Assembly (NCBI GenBank): GCA_903858115.1
Contig: CAIOHR010000432.1
Coordinates: 62,001 to 126,000 of the forward strand
DNA from: an uncultured Pirellula sp.
GTDB lineage: Bacteria; Planctomycetota; Planctomycetia; Pirellulales; Pirellulaceae
DNA length: 64,000 nt
Reading direction: 5' to 3'
Below the pieces are notes generated by a model. It was given only the letters and a program-made list of their open reading frames with translations. It was not told the origin of the DNA and made no database searches. How positions within the stretch are numbered: the stretch's first letter is position 1; each line of letters begins with the position of its first letter. Shown here piece after piece: positions 55,201 to 64,000 of the stretch. Position numbers and translations under genes: made by a program.

Positions 55201-56334
55201 ATGGCGAGAGTTATCGACTGGAAAAACGCTGACGATCCGCGAGATGTGGTGCATATTGCAGTGCAGGCCGTCGCGGAGGGGCACATCGTCGCAGTCCCTG
55301 GTGACTGCTCCTATTTATTAGTCGGTTCTGGATTGCACATCAACGCCGTGTCGCGATTGGCACAAATTGCACAGTCTGACAAAAACCAGCATGGTGTTAC
55401 CCTGATGCTTAGGTCCTCTGCAGAATTGCTGGATTACTTTCCGGCCATTTCTCCATCGATTCGTCGCTTAGCTGCCAAGGCATGGCCAGGTCCGATCACC
55501 TTTGACTTGAAAGACTCGCATGAATCGAGTTTGCTGCGATGCCTCGACGCTCCTGTCATACAAGCTCTGAGGCAGCAAAACACCAAGATTCGGACCTCGC
55601 AGCCTTCTCATTCCGTTTTTGAACAGATGGGCCGACTGCTTTCTGGCCCCTTGGTCGCAGCGCCCGCTCTCGATGCAAAGGGGAACCTTGCACGAAACCT
55701 AAGCCATGTCGCATCCGATGGTTATACGATTGCCATTGATGATGGTGACACTGATGCGGTCGGCCTTCCAACCCTGGTCGAGTTCGACGACAACGAAGCG
55801 TCGATCGCTCGAGAAGGACTGTTGCCTCTTGAGTACCTGAAGTCTCTTTCGCGTTGGACGATACTGTTCGTTTGTACTGGGAACACCTGCCGTTCTCCGA
55901 TGGCTCAGGCGATGATGAATCGAAAGATCGCTGAAAAATTCGGAAGCAAAAATTCGAATAACGAACTGCCGATCCGAGCGATCTCGGCGGGGGTCGCAGC
56001 CTATGGCGGAGAACCGGCTTCGCCGGGAGCATCCCAGGCGATCAAGAAACACAAAGCATCCCTCGATACACATTTGAGCAGTCAGCTAACACGAGAAATG
56101 GTAGATCATGCGGATATCATTTTGACCATGGGTGGCAGACATAAACACGTGATCGTTTCTCAATGGCCTTCCGCTGAATCAAAGATCCATTTGATTTCAC
56201 CCGAAGGTGCAGAAATCACGGATCCGTTCGGTGCTCCGTTGGATGTCTATGAACGATGCGCTCAGCAGTTGGATCAGCATACGGATTATTGGATCAACCA
56301 ACTCAACGTCTCGGATTTGATTCGTTGGAAATAA
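55201..56334 (+). CDS. Sua5/YrdC-like domain fused to low-molecular-weight protein tyrosine phosphatase
   Basis: I take ATG 55201, since similarity to Sua5-type proteins starts at RVIDWKNADDPRDVVHIA; a GTG at 55159 would add 14 residues. The N-terminal 200 residues follow the YrdC fold (EGHIVAVPGDCSYLL ... GPITFDL) but lack the KxR lysine/arginine motif used for substrate binding. The C-terminal 160 residues are an LMW-PTP with P-loop CTGNTCRS (CX5R) and a general-acid Asp in ITDPFG. The phosphatase part looks active. The YrdC part may be non-catalytic. It is followed 13 bp later by rpiB, so an operon is likely. Confidence 0.87.
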   Translation: MARVIDWKNADDPRDVVHIAVQAVAEGHIVAVPGDCSYLLVGSGLHINAVSRLAQIAQSDKNQHGVTLMLRSSAELLDYFPAISPSIRRLAAKAWPGPITFDLKDSHESSLLRCLDAPVIQALRQQNTKIRTSQPSHSVFEQMGRLLSGPLVAAPALDAKGNLARNLSHVASDGYTIAIDDGDTDAVGLPTLVEFDDNEASIAREGLLPLEYLKSLSRWTILFVCTGNTCRSPMAQAMMNRKIAEKFGSKNSNNELPIRAISAGVAAYGGEPASPGASQAIKKHKASLDTHLSSQLTREMVDHADIILTMGGRHKHVIVSQWPSAESKIHLISPEGAEITDPFGAPLDVYERCAQQLDQHTDYWINQLNVSDLIRWK

Positions 56335-56347
56335 CAGGATAGAAGCA

Positions 56348-56791
56348 ATGAGAATCGCCGTTGGAAGTGATCATCGAGGATTTCAAATCAAAGGCAAACT
56401 AATCACATTGTTGACGGCCGATGGTCACGAAGTAGAAGACTTTGGCACGCACAACGACCAGCCCGTCGATTACCCAGACTATGCCGTTTCCGTCGCGAAG
56501 AAAGTTGCCGATGGCAGTGCCGAACGCGGAATATTGATCTGCGGGAACGGTTTCGGTATGGCTATTGTTGCGAACAAATTTCGCGGTGTGCGAGCAGCAG
56601 CGTGTGCAGATGAGGTAATGGCCGAAATGTGTCGCCGGCACAATGACGTTAATATTCTTTGTCTGCCAGGCGATTTGATCGGCGACCGACCCGTTGGCGA
56701 TTTGGTCCGAGTCTGGCTCGCTACCGAATTCGAAGGTGGACGACACTCACGCCGTGTTGAAAAAATTCATTCCATCGAAACCGCCAATTGA
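56348..56791 (+). CDS. rpiB: Ribose-5-phosphate isomerase B
   Basis: A 147-residue protein of the RpiB/LacAB family: IAVGSDHRGFQIK at the N-terminus, GILICGNGFGMAIVANKFRGVRAA with the catalytic Cys, RRHNDVNILCLPG, and EGGRHSRRVEKI at the end. It interconverts ribose 5-phosphate and ribulose 5-phosphate. The usual CGTGxG loop here reads CGNGFG. It is the second gene of a run with the Sua5/phosphatase fusion. Confidence 0.95.
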   Translation: MRIAVGSDHRGFQIKGKLITLLTADGHEVEDFGTHNDQPVDYPDYAVSVAKKVADGSAERGILICGNGFGMAIVANKFRGVRAAACADEVMAEMCRRHNDVNILCLPGDLIGDRPVGDLVRVWLATEFEGGRHSRRVEKIHSIETAN

Positions 56792-56821
56792 ATTCAAAGC
56801 TAAGAATCTTTATCCATCGGA

Positions 56822-58663
56822 GTGAGTTCTTCATCCCGCGTCTCCTCTAGTAAACGATCTATGACAGGCACATCCGACAATCCCCTTCGTTCACAAGTTG
56901 CAGTCGAAGACACTTGGGATCTATCCAGTCTGTTCGCCAATGATGACGAATGGGCAAAGGAGCTTCAACAATTCGAAGAACTCATACACGGTTTCGCTGG
57001 CTTCGTTGGCCGCTTGGGTGAATCTGCGGAAGTGCTTGCCGAATGCCTAACACACGATTGCCGCGTCGATAGATTGGCCGAACGTGTTGGCGTCTATGCA
57101 TCGCTTAAAACATCCGAGGATCAAGGGAATAGCGACTATCAGGGATTTGTCGCCAAGTACTACAGCATTGCCACAAAAGCAGGCCAAGCGGCAAGCTTCA
57201 TTCGCCCAGAGATCCTTTCCATTCCTCAAGAGCGATTGGCTGAATTTCTCAAGTCGCCAGCGTTGGAACCGTACAAGCTTCTGGTGGAACGGGTGAATCG
57301 TTTTCGCGCCCATACGTTGAGTCAACCAGAAGAAAAGCTCCTTGCCATGCAAGGAGAAATGGCACAGACAGCGAGCAAGACGTTTCGTCAATTGAACGAT
57401 GCCGATCTGAAGTTTGGCAAAGTTACTAACGAAAAAGGGGCCGAGCAAGAACTCACCAACGCCTCCTTCAGTTCATTCCTCCTCTCACCGGGTCGCGATG
57501 TCCGCAAAACATCATTCAAGCAGTACTATTCGCAGTTCGCGGCTCATGAGAACACATTGGCCTCGACGTTGGCGGGGAGTATCCATGGCGATGTTTATTA
57601 TGCGAGAGCGCGCAACTACGCGAGCGCTCGCGAGAGTTCGCTTTTCGCAGACAATGTGCCAGTCAGTGTTTACGACAATTTGATTGCCGCAGTTCGAAAG
57701 CACCTGCCAGCGGTTCATCGCTATTTTGACATGCGACGGCGGAAAATGAAGCTGGAGGACATTCATCATTACGATACGTACGTACCAATTCTAGCGGATC
57801 GACAAACCCATCATACTTGGGACCAAGCTGTCGAGGTGGTGATCGCCTCGCTTCGGCCGCTTGGGGCAGACTATTGCAGCGTTCTCGAATCTGGCCTTCG
57901 AGGTCGATGGTGTGATCGTTATCCAAACCAAGGAAAACGGAGTGGTGCATTTAGCAGCGGAGCCTATGACGGCGATCCCTACATTTTGATGAACTACAAA
58001 CCCTCGGTGCTTAACGATGTCTTTACGCTCACGCACGAAGCAGGGCATTCTATGCACACCTACTACTCGACCCAATCGCAACCCTTTCAATACTACAGCT
58101 ACACCATATTCGTTGCCGAAGTCGCTTCGACATTTAACGAGCAGTTGTTAGCAAAGTATTTGATAGATCGCACCAGCTCCAAAGAAGAGCGAGCAGCATT
58201 GATCAATCACGAGGTAGATAGTATTCGCGCGACGATCGTCCGACAGACGATGTTTGCCGAATTCGAAAAGATCACGCATGAGATGGCCGAGTCGGGTGAG
58301 CCACTCACCGTCGCATCGATGAAGTCGGTTTACCGAGACTTGCTCGAAGCGTACTTTGGCCCTGGCTTTTCCATCGACGACGAACTGTCGCTTGAGTGTT
58401 TTCGCATCCCTCATTTTTATAATGCGTTTTACGTTTACAAATACGCTACAGGCCTGTCCGCAGCCATCGCGTTGTCGCGAAAAGTTCTCAACGGTGGCGA
58501 GCAAGATCTTCAAAACTACATGGGATTCTTGAAGGGCGGGTGTTCAAAAGATCCACTTGATCTGCTCAAGGGAGCAGGTGTCGATATGAACCAACCCGAA
58601 CCAGTCGAAATCGCTTTGAGTGAATTTAGCAAGCTCGTTCACGAATTGGATGAGCTGATCTAA
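56822..58663 (+). CDS. pepF: Oligoendopeptidase F (M3 family)
   Basis: Up to 613 residues. The frame opens at GTG 56822; ATG 56861 is an alternative, since similarity begins near VAVEDTWDLSSLF. The zinc site is in FTLTHEAGHSMHTYYS (HExxH), with the third ligand expected in the following helix (FVAEVASTFNE). The PepF-type segments SGAFSSGAYDGDPYILMNY and FYVYKYATGLSAA are present. This cytosolic enzyme degrades short peptides. It starts about 30 bp after rpiB on the same strand. Confidence 0.95.
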   Translation: MSSSSRVSSSKRSMTGTSDNPLRSQVAVEDTWDLSSLFANDDEWAKELQQFEELIHGFAGFVGRLGESAEVLAECLTHDCRVDRLAERVGVYASLKTSEDQGNSDYQGFVAKYYSIATKAGQAASFIRPEILSIPQERLAEFLKSPALEPYKLLVERVNRFRAHTLSQPEEKLLAMQGEMAQTASKTFRQLNDADLKFGKVTNEKGAEQELTNASFSSFLLSPGRDVRKTSFKQYYSQFAAHENTLASTLAGSIHGDVYYARARNYASARESSLFADNVPVSVYDNLIAAVRKHLPAVHRYFDMRRRKMKLEDIHHYDTYVPILADRQTHHTWDQAVEVVIASLRPLGADYCSVLESGLRGRWCDRYPNQGKRSGAFSSGAYDGDPYILMNYKPSVLNDVFTLTHEAGHSMHTYYSTQSQPFQYYSYTIFVAEVASTFNEQLLAKYLIDRTSSKEERAALINHEVDSIRATIVRQTMFAEFEKITHEMAESGEPLTVASMKSVYRDLLEAYFGPGFSIDDELSLECFRIPHFYNAFYVYKYATGLSAAIALSRKVLNGGEQDLQNYMGFLKGGCSKDPLDLLKGAGVDMNQPEPVEIALSEFSKLVHELDELI

Positions 58664-58679
58664 CGCTCTAGCTGTCGGG

Positions 58680-60314
58680 TTAACTTACGCGGAGTGTTGA
58701 TTCGAGATTCTTGAGGATGTCCTTGACCGACATCTTGCCTCGTCCGCAATGAATCAACTCGTCGTCAGACAGCCAGCTCTCCACCTTTTTCTGAGCAGAG
58801 ATCACGGTAGAGTGTTGCCTCTTTCCAAAGAACTCACCGATCTCCGATAAAGCGGTGCGAGTGTACTTCCTCGCCAAAAACATTGCCAACATGCGAGGCT
58901 GGCTGACGTTCTGGCACTTGGTCTTTTCTCGCAACACTTTTTCTTCCAATCCAAAGGTATCACAAACAGCTCGTTCAATGTCGGCCATGCGAACGACAGG
59001 TTGGCAGATCCTGAGTAGATCGAGTGTACATCGGATCGCTTGTTCGTGATCGAGGGGAGCACCGCTCATTCGTTGCTGTGCAACAAGTCTATGTACGACT
59101 CCTTGGAGTACTCTCGCATCACCGGATGCGTGCGATGCAAGCTCTTCTACGGTGGATTCCCCTAGCTGCACACCGTGGTGATTACACAATTGCATGAGCA
59201 ACCGAGATCGCGTCGTTGGATCCAAGGGCTCCAATCCACAAGCCATCCCGCCGGACAAGCGAGCATGCAAGTCGGCCGTCAATCCGTTCAACTCATTGAG
59301 AGAACGATCCGCGACCAAGATCACCTGTCGATGCTCTCGCAGTAGCATATCGATTGTGTTCCGAAGCTCAGCCAACGTTCCGGTTTTGCCCAAGCAAAAT
59401 TGCAAATCGTCAATGACAAGGACTTCGACATCTCGATACTTGCGACGAAAACTAGCGAAACCACCGCCACGAGCACTCTCGGTGAATTCAATAGTAAATT
59501 GCTCGCCCGTCAACGTGAGAACACGACGGAGTTTATGCATCGTCCGCAAACGATGGGCTAGGCCAATGGCCAAGTGCGATTTTCCTGATCCATGTGGCCC
59601 ATGAAGGAACAATGGACTAATCTGACCTGGTCGCTCCAGCACCATCGAAGCCGCGGTGTACGCTAAACGATTGTGTTGTCCAGGAATAAACTGATCCCAA
59701 CGTCGCTCGTTCTCTCGCCTTAGTTCCGACAAACGCTCAACGCCCGTTTCCAGCTCAGTCCTGCTCGTCACGTGATCATTGCGTTCTTCCGAAATCGCTG
59801 CAGGAGCTCCACGATGAGCCTTGACCGAAGCAGCGCTCGACGGCGCTCGGTATTCGTCACGGATCTTTCGAATTCTATCGCTGGCAAGTGGAAGCGTTGG
59901 CACAAACGTGACTGACTGATTGGATACCGCTGCATTGCATGGTGTTGATGCAGCGGTATTTGACGAAACGGAAACAACGGTGGCGGAACGCGAGGTTGAG
60001 TCCAATTCTGTTTTTTCGGATACATCCGCAGCAACTGAAATTCGGTATCCGACATGCGAACCCGCAACTTCTTCGATGGCTTGCTGTATCTCTGTGCGGA
60101 ACATGCGAGAAATGCAGTCCGCTACGAATTGGCTCGAAACCTCGATTCCGACCATATTATGGCCTAAAACAGACCACTTCGCATCGGCTCCGAACCAAAG
60201 ATCCATACGATGTGCCCCCAATCTTTGTCGGAGAGACGCTACAACCCTTCTCGAGACGGATTGGTCGCTATTTGCCACGTCGTGCGTCAATTTCATCGCG
60301 AATTCCTTAACCAT
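58680..60314 (-). CDS. dnaA: Chromosomal replication initiator DnaA
   Basis: A 544-residue protein with all four DnaA domains: domain I (SLRQRLGAHRMDLWFG), a Ser/Thr-rich linker (about residues 100-180), the AAA+ core and the C-terminal DNA-binding domain ending in the signature IGEFFGKRQHSTVISA. Walker A is GPHGSGKSHL, where most DnaA have GGxGxGKTHL; Walker B is VLVIDDLQF. It is convergent with pepF. No cluster of DnaA boxes was seen around it and dnaN/recF are not next to it, so the gene does not mark an origin here. Confidence 0.93.
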   Translation of the reverse strand: MVKEFAMKLTHDVANSDQSVSRRVVASLRQRLGAHRMDLWFGADAKWSVLGHNMVGIEVSSQFVADCISRMFRTEIQQAIEEVAGSHVGYRISVAADVSEKTELDSTSRSATVVSVSSNTAASTPCNAAVSNQSVTFVPTLPLASDRIRKIRDEYRAPSSAASVKAHRGAPAAISEERNDHVTSRTELETGVERLSELRRENERRWDQFIPGQHNRLAYTAASMVLERPGQISPLFLHGPHGSGKSHLAIGLAHRLRTMHKLRRVLTLTGEQFTIEFTESARGGGFASFRRKYRDVEVLVIDDLQFCLGKTGTLAELRNTIDMLLREHRQVILVADRSLNELNGLTADLHARLSGGMACGLEPLDPTTRSRLLMQLCNHHGVQLGESTVEELASHASGDARVLQGVVHRLVAQQRMSGAPLDHEQAIRCTLDLLRICQPVVRMADIERAVCDTFGLEEKVLREKTKCQNVSQPRMLAMFLARKYTRTALSEIGEFFGKRQHSTVISAQKKVESWLSDDELIHCGRGKMSVKDILKNLESTLRVS

Positions 60315-60676
60315 GCGAGTCTATCCCGGTTGCCATCGTGCATGCGGTCTAGTTTCCATCTGATCGGGAACCATCCCGTCAGAGTATCACAAAAATGGGG
60401 TTTATCGCTCCGTTGCGCTAACTTGCTGACAATTCGCACGCCATTAACGGCACTTGCTTGTCGCGTCACCCTCGTCGTGTGATACAGGTGGGGATTGTAA
60501 GAATGCTAGCTCTCAAGTCAAATTCCGAAGTGAAAACGGATCCAAAAAAGCTCGGTGCGAATGATGAAGATTAGGTAAACTCCGCTCGAAACGGTCGGAC
60601 AAATTTTTTCGTGCACCGAAGTCCGGTTCGCAATGCTGGTGGAAAAGCTGTTGGTATTCTTTTGGAGGGATGTTGA
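60315..60676. other. Intergenic region between divergent dnaA and sulfatase genes
   Basis: No gene, repeat or RNA element was recognised. TTATCCACA-type DnaA boxes are not evident. It should hold the promoters of both divergent genes. GGAGGG at 60664-60669 is the ribosome-binding site of the sulfatase. Confidence 0.6.
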
Positions 60677-62203
60677 ATGAGAAAACGAAGTGCCGCGATC
60701 CAATTCTTGTGCCTCGCCGCAGCCGTCGCGTTCGCCATGTTTATGCCCGAAATGGCCTATTGCCAACCTCCCAATGCAAAAGCCGAGCGGCTCAATGTCG
60801 TCTTCATTCTTGCGGACGATTTGGGACGGAAAGACATAGGATGTTACGGACAACAAAAGATCCCCACTCCAAACATAGATCGGCTTGCAAGCGAGGGGAT
60901 GCGATTCACTCGCCATTATAGCGGAGCACCGGTCTGTGCGCCATCGCGATGCGTGCTTATGACTGGCAAGCACTTGGGGCACGCCGAGATTCGAGGAAAC
61001 TTGCAAGCGAAAACGAAGTTTCCGGAGTTCACCGAAGGACAATACCCGCTTACCTCCTCTGCATTGACAATTGCAAATCGTTTTCAAGAGGCTGGCTATG
61101 CTACCGGTGCTTTCGGCAAATGGGGACTGGGCCCCGTTGGAAGCACGGGTGCACCGGACAAAAAAGGGTTTCAAGAGTTCTTTGGCTATAACTGCCAATC
61201 TGTTGCACACAGCTATTACCCTCCTTTTCTCTGGCACAACAATGACAAAGTTCCGCTCAACACAAAAGTCATACCAGGCCATGCAAAAAGACCTGAAGGC
61301 AAAATCACTGCCGAAGAGTGGATCGGTGAATCTTATGCACCTTATCGAATGATCGAAGAAGCAGAGAAGTTTATCACAGCGAACAAAAGCAACCCATTTT
61401 TTCTTTACCTTCCATTCATTGAGCCACATGTTGCAATGCATCCTCCGAAGGCATCGTATGAGAAGTTCCCGTCTGAATGGGATCAACTCGAGTACCGCGG
61501 GGGGAATGGGTATTTGCCTCATCCACGTCCGAGAGCAGCATACGCCGCTATGGTTCATGATCTCGATAGCTATGTCGGTCGTGTTCTTAAGGCACTGGAC
61601 ACCTATAATTTGACGAACAACACCTTGGTCATCTTTACGAGCGACAACGGAGCAACGCATCCAGGCACGAAAGAAGCTTCATTTCATATCGGGGGCGCTG
61701 ACATAGATTTTTTTGAAAGCACGGGTAACTTGCGAGGCTACAAAGGGAGCGTTTATGAAGGCGGAATCCGCGTTCCGATGATTGCAAAGTTGCCAAATGT
61801 GATTGAAGCTGGGGCCGTTACGGATTGTGCGACCTACTTTGCCGACTGGTTTCCAACGCTTTGTGATGCCGTTAAGTTCTCCCCTCCGATCGAGTCCGAT
61901 GGCGAGAGTTTTTGGAGTAAGTTGACGAACAAAACTTCTGCTTGGAAAAGAAAGAACCCAATGATTTGGATTTTCCCGGAGTATGGCGGACAAGTCGCGA
62001 TTCAGGATGCAGATTGGAAACTCGTCCGCGTCGGACTTGCAACGAAGAAGCCAGGTGCATGGGAGCTCTATCACATCTCAGAGGACCCATCGGAAACGAG
62101 GGACATGTCTGCTGCTCACCCAGAGATTGTCCAGAGATTAGCCGGTCTGCTTCGAGAGGCTAATGCCAGCAACGAGATTTTCCCACTAGCGATCCATCTC
62201 TAG
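60677..62203 (+). CDS. Secreted sulfatase (arylsulfatase A family)
   Basis: A 508-residue protein with an N-terminal signal peptide (hydrophobic stretch in residues 8-28, cleavage likely near YCQP). The calcium-binding aspartates are in FILADDLGRKDIG. The formylglycine motif CAPSRCVLMTGK holds the cysteine to be converted by a sulfatase-maturing enzyme. VVIFTSDNGATHPG-type and GTYxKWGLGP-type segments are recognisable. The enzyme hydrolyses sulfate esters, probably of algal-type polysaccharides or glycosides (inferred from planctomycete sulfatases). The Mch gene follows after 14 bp. Confidence 0.95.
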   Translation: MRKRSAAIQFLCLAAAVAFAMFMPEMAYCQPPNAKAERLNVVFILADDLGRKDIGCYGQQKIPTPNIDRLASEGMRFTRHYSGAPVCAPSRCVLMTGKHLGHAEIRGNLQAKTKFPEFTEGQYPLTSSALTIANRFQEAGYATGAFGKWGLGPVGSTGAPDKKGFQEFFGYNCQSVAHSYYPPFLWHNNDKVPLNTKVIPGHAKRPEGKITAEEWIGESYAPYRMIEEAEKFITANKSNPFFLYLPFIEPHVAMHPPKASYEKFPSEWDQLEYRGGNGYLPHPRPRAAYAAMVHDLDSYVGRVLKALDTYNLTNNTLVIFTSDNGATHPGTKEASFHIGGADIDFFESTGNLRGYKGSVYEGGIRVPMIAKLPNVIEAGAVTDCATYFADWFPTLCDAVKFSPPIESDGESFWSKLTNKTSAWKRKNPMIWIFPEYGGQVAIQDADWKLVRVGLATKKPGAWELYHISEDPSETRDMSAAHPEIVQRLAGLLREANASNEIFPLAIHL

Positions 62204-62217
62204 AACCGATAGTCAAC

Positions 62218-63189
62218 ATGGACAAAAAATCAAACGTTCGTTTGAACGAACTTTCATACGGTATCTGCAAGTCAGCGATCGGACATGCCGATGCCTGGAG
62301 GATATCAAGCCAATCCTTGGACAATGGCGCAACGGTCATCGACTTTGGTGTTCATGTGTCTGGCGGTATTTTGGCCGGCCAGAATCTCGCCAGAATATGC
62401 ATGGCGGATCGGGCAAAGGTTACGGTGCACCCAGCGGATTACTCGTTGGGCCCATGGCCTTCGATTCAAGTCTATACGGAACATCCGCTTCAGGCATGCA
62501 TGGGGGCACAATACGCCGGTTGGCCGATAAAACACGAAAAGTTTTTTGCCATGGGTTCAGGGCCCATGCGAACCAAACGTGGGCGGGAGCCCGTGTTGGA
62601 ATCTCTAGGTATAGCGGATGACTCTTCCGTCGCGGTGGGGGTTTTGGAATGCGACTCGATCCCCTCGATGGAGATTGCAAGTCTCATTGCCGACGAATGC
62701 AAAGTGCCTACCGACAAAGTGTATTTGTGCGTTGCGCCGACACGCTCGATTGCAGGCACACTCCAAGTGGTAGCTAGGTCGATTGAGACGAGCCTACACA
62801 AACTATTTGAGTTAGGATTTCAACTCGAGTCGGTCGTCGGTGGACATGGAACTGCCCCACTTCCGCCGCCAGCGATCGATTTCGTTAGCGGAATTGGTAG
62901 GACAAATGACGCTATTTTGTATGGGTCTCATGTAACTCTTTGGGTCGAATCGGAAGACGATCAGCTAGTGGAATTAGGTCCCAAGGTTCCTAGTTGTGCA
63001 TCCAAAGACTTTGGACAACCGTTTGCGACGACTTTCGAAAAATATGATTTCGATTTTTACAAAGTAGACCCAGGGTTATTTAGTCCAGCGATGCTAACGG
63101 TTGTGAATCTCAAAACTGGGCGATCATGGCGTTGGGGTGCTCTTCGGCCAGATGTTTTGCAACGTTCTTTTGGAGAACAAACGCGCTAA
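62218..63189 (+). CDS. mch: Methenyltetrahydromethanopterin cyclohydrolase
   Basis: A 323-residue protein with the Mch pattern: GATVIDFGVHVSGGILAGQNLARICMADRAKV, a central GSGPMRTKRG, CVAPTRSIAGTLQVVARSIET, and GGHGTAPLPPP with IGRTNDAILYG. The enzyme interconverts methenyl- and formyl-tetrahydromethanopterin in C1 transfer, a pathway found in planctomycetes as well as methylotrophs and archaea. No other C1-pathway gene is in the window. It probably shares a transcript with the sulfatase 14 bp upstream. Confidence 0.93.
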   Translation: MDKKSNVRLNELSYGICKSAIGHADAWRISSQSLDNGATVIDFGVHVSGGILAGQNLARICMADRAKVTVHPADYSLGPWPSIQVYTEHPLQACMGAQYAGWPIKHEKFFAMGSGPMRTKRGREPVLESLGIADDSSVAVGVLECDSIPSMEIASLIADECKVPTDKVYLCVAPTRSIAGTLQVVARSIETSLHKLFELGFQLESVVGGHGTAPLPPPAIDFVSGIGRTNDAILYGSHVTLWVESEDDQLVELGPKVPSCASKDFGQPFATTFEKYDFDFYKVDPGLFSPAMLTVVNLKTGRSWRWGALRPDVLQRSFGEQTR

Positions 63190-63611
63190 CGCTTTTGCAT
63201 AGTCAAGTAGCGGATCTACAACGATGAATAGTACGGAACGCTATGCTGAGAGAAGTCAAGACAGAGCCGACAAAAATCAAGGTTGTAGGTACATTCCATG
63301 TGCCGTCCACCTAGAATCCCGACAAATCATGATGCTCTGACGCCACGAGATTTTCTCCGCTTTCTTTGTTTTTCCTCCCACCTTGGACGCTAGAGCCAAC
63401 CGACGCATTCGGCTTCATCGGCGGAGGGGAATCGGACTTTGACGAGGACCGGAACCTGGCGAGCGATTGGGATCGATAATCCTCATGGGAGTTCGATTCG
63501 TAGTTCAGTTGAAATCGAGTATCATGGGACTTTCGATTCGTATTTCGACGATTTGGTACTTCTCTCTGGACTTCCGCGTCCAGAACCGTCCTTCCCGGAT
63601 AGATCCCATTT
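63190..63611. other. Intergenic region with palindromic-element remnant
   Basis: Contains the element half-copy at 63260-63340. A 6-bp hairpin CTGGAC/GTCCAG lies at 63566-63583. No gene is recognised between mch and the second sulfatase. Confidence 0.55.
63260..63340. mobile_element. Palindromic MITE-like element, copy 5 (truncated)
   Basis: The left end GACAGAGCCGACAAAAATC and the core ACATTCCATGTGCCGTCC, ACCTAGAATCCC match the family. Homology fades after about 63340, so the right half and right terminal repeat are lost. Confidence 0.75.
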
Positions 63612-64000
63612 ATGACGCATCACATTCAGGCTGTTCTTCATTCCCTCCATCTCCGACTTGGACGCTCTCCTTGGGGGATGATGGTGTTCCTGCTTGCGAT
63701 CGCTAACTTTTTGCCTGGTGTTCGGCATCTATCCGCCTTCGCGCCTCCTGCGGATAGTGAGCGCCCCAACATTGTCGTCATCTTTATTGACGATTTAGGT
63801 TACGGAGACATTGGCCCTTTTGGTGCTACCAAGCAAAAGACTCCCAATCTTGATCGAATGGCGAGCGAAGGGATGAAGCTAACTAGCTTTTATGCGGCGC
63901 CGGTTTGTTCCGTTTCGCGTGCTCAATTGATGACTGGCTGTTATGGAGTGCGAGTTTCGGTTCCTGGCGTATTCGGTCCTGCGAATCGCAATGGACTTCA
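63612..64000 (+). CDS. Secreted sulfatase, 5' part (cut by right edge)
   Basis: The frame from ATG 63612 is open to the edge (129 complete codons). A membrane-spanning signal segment (MMVFLLAIANFLPGV) precedes ERPNIVVIFIDDLGYGDIGPFG, the calcium-binding block of sulfatases. Next comes NLDRMASEGMKLTSFYAAPVCSVSRAQLMTGCYG. The formylglycine position reads C-S-V-S-R where C-x-[PA]-S-R is usual, so maturation may differ. Downstream residues are outside the window. It is the second sulfatase within 3 kb. Confidence 0.9.
   Translation, partial: MTHHIQAVLHSLHLRLGRSPWGMMVFLLAIANFLPGVRHLSAFAPPADSERPNIVVIFIDDLGYGDIGPFGATKQKTPNLDRMASEGMKLTSFYAAPVCSVSRAQLMTGCYGVRVSVPGVFGPANRNGL

Noticed and set aside
60315..60676. 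Replication origin next to dnaA
   Set aside because: No DnaA-box cluster or AT-rich unwinding region was seen, and the usual oriC neighbours are absent.
60518..61660. 380-codon minus-strand frame opposite the sulfatase
   Set aside because: It is fully antisense to a confident sulfatase gene with a signal peptide and active-site motif, and has no recognisable domain.

Overview
The window looks like chromosomal DNA of a planctomycete close to Rhodopirellula/Pirellula. This is inferred from giant secreted proteins that carry the LEPR-type planctomycete extracellular signal, a dockerin tail on one of them, sulfatases, a protein kinase with a C-terminal sensor region beside an ECF sigma factor, a Tat-exported ThuA-like protein, a tetrahydromethanopterin-pathway gene (mch) and a Sua5/phosphatase fusion.

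Positions 1-33089 (about half the window) are two giant genes in tandem on the minus strand. The upstream gene (14589-33083, 6164 aa) is complete. The downstream gene starts at 14481 and stays open for 4827 codons to the left edge, so it is incomplete here. They are paralogous over much of their length: adhesin-like folds, parallel beta-helix stretches, PPC-like domains, a shared inactive metalloprotease fold, a recurring 'FEFD' module, a GEVED domain and cadherin-like repeats. Each also has its own intact protease: a matrixin-type zinc site in the downstream protein and a complete subtilisin with a propeptide-like domain in the upstream one.

Positions 33500-38562 hold housekeeping and accessory genes: a LigD-phosphoesterase-like protein, rpoN, a MazG-like hydrolase, a QueD/PTPS enzyme, a ThuA-like exported protein and an ECF sigma factor. 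The sigma factor and a protein kinase meet head to head at about 38566, and both appear to have lost their 5' ends there.

Positions 41136-46190 are a mobile-element graveyard: a RAYT-type HUH transposase, a truncated DUF772 transposase, a frameshifted group II intron, a small palindromic element and a broken copy of the kinase 3' region. A family of about 120-bp palindromic elements occurs five times in the window. Its termini match the end of the truncated DUF772 insertion sequence, which suggests these are its non-autonomous derivatives.

Positions 46196-64000 are mostly ordinary: an Nramp-like transporter, an ABC exporter pair, tRNA-Gln with a terminator, a DUF1015 protein, an M19 dipeptidase, a small membrane protein, a helical protein plus CutA, a Sua5-like/LMW-phosphatase fusion followed by rpiB and pepF, dnaA on the minus strand, then a sulfatase, mch and the start of a second sulfatase cut by the right edge.
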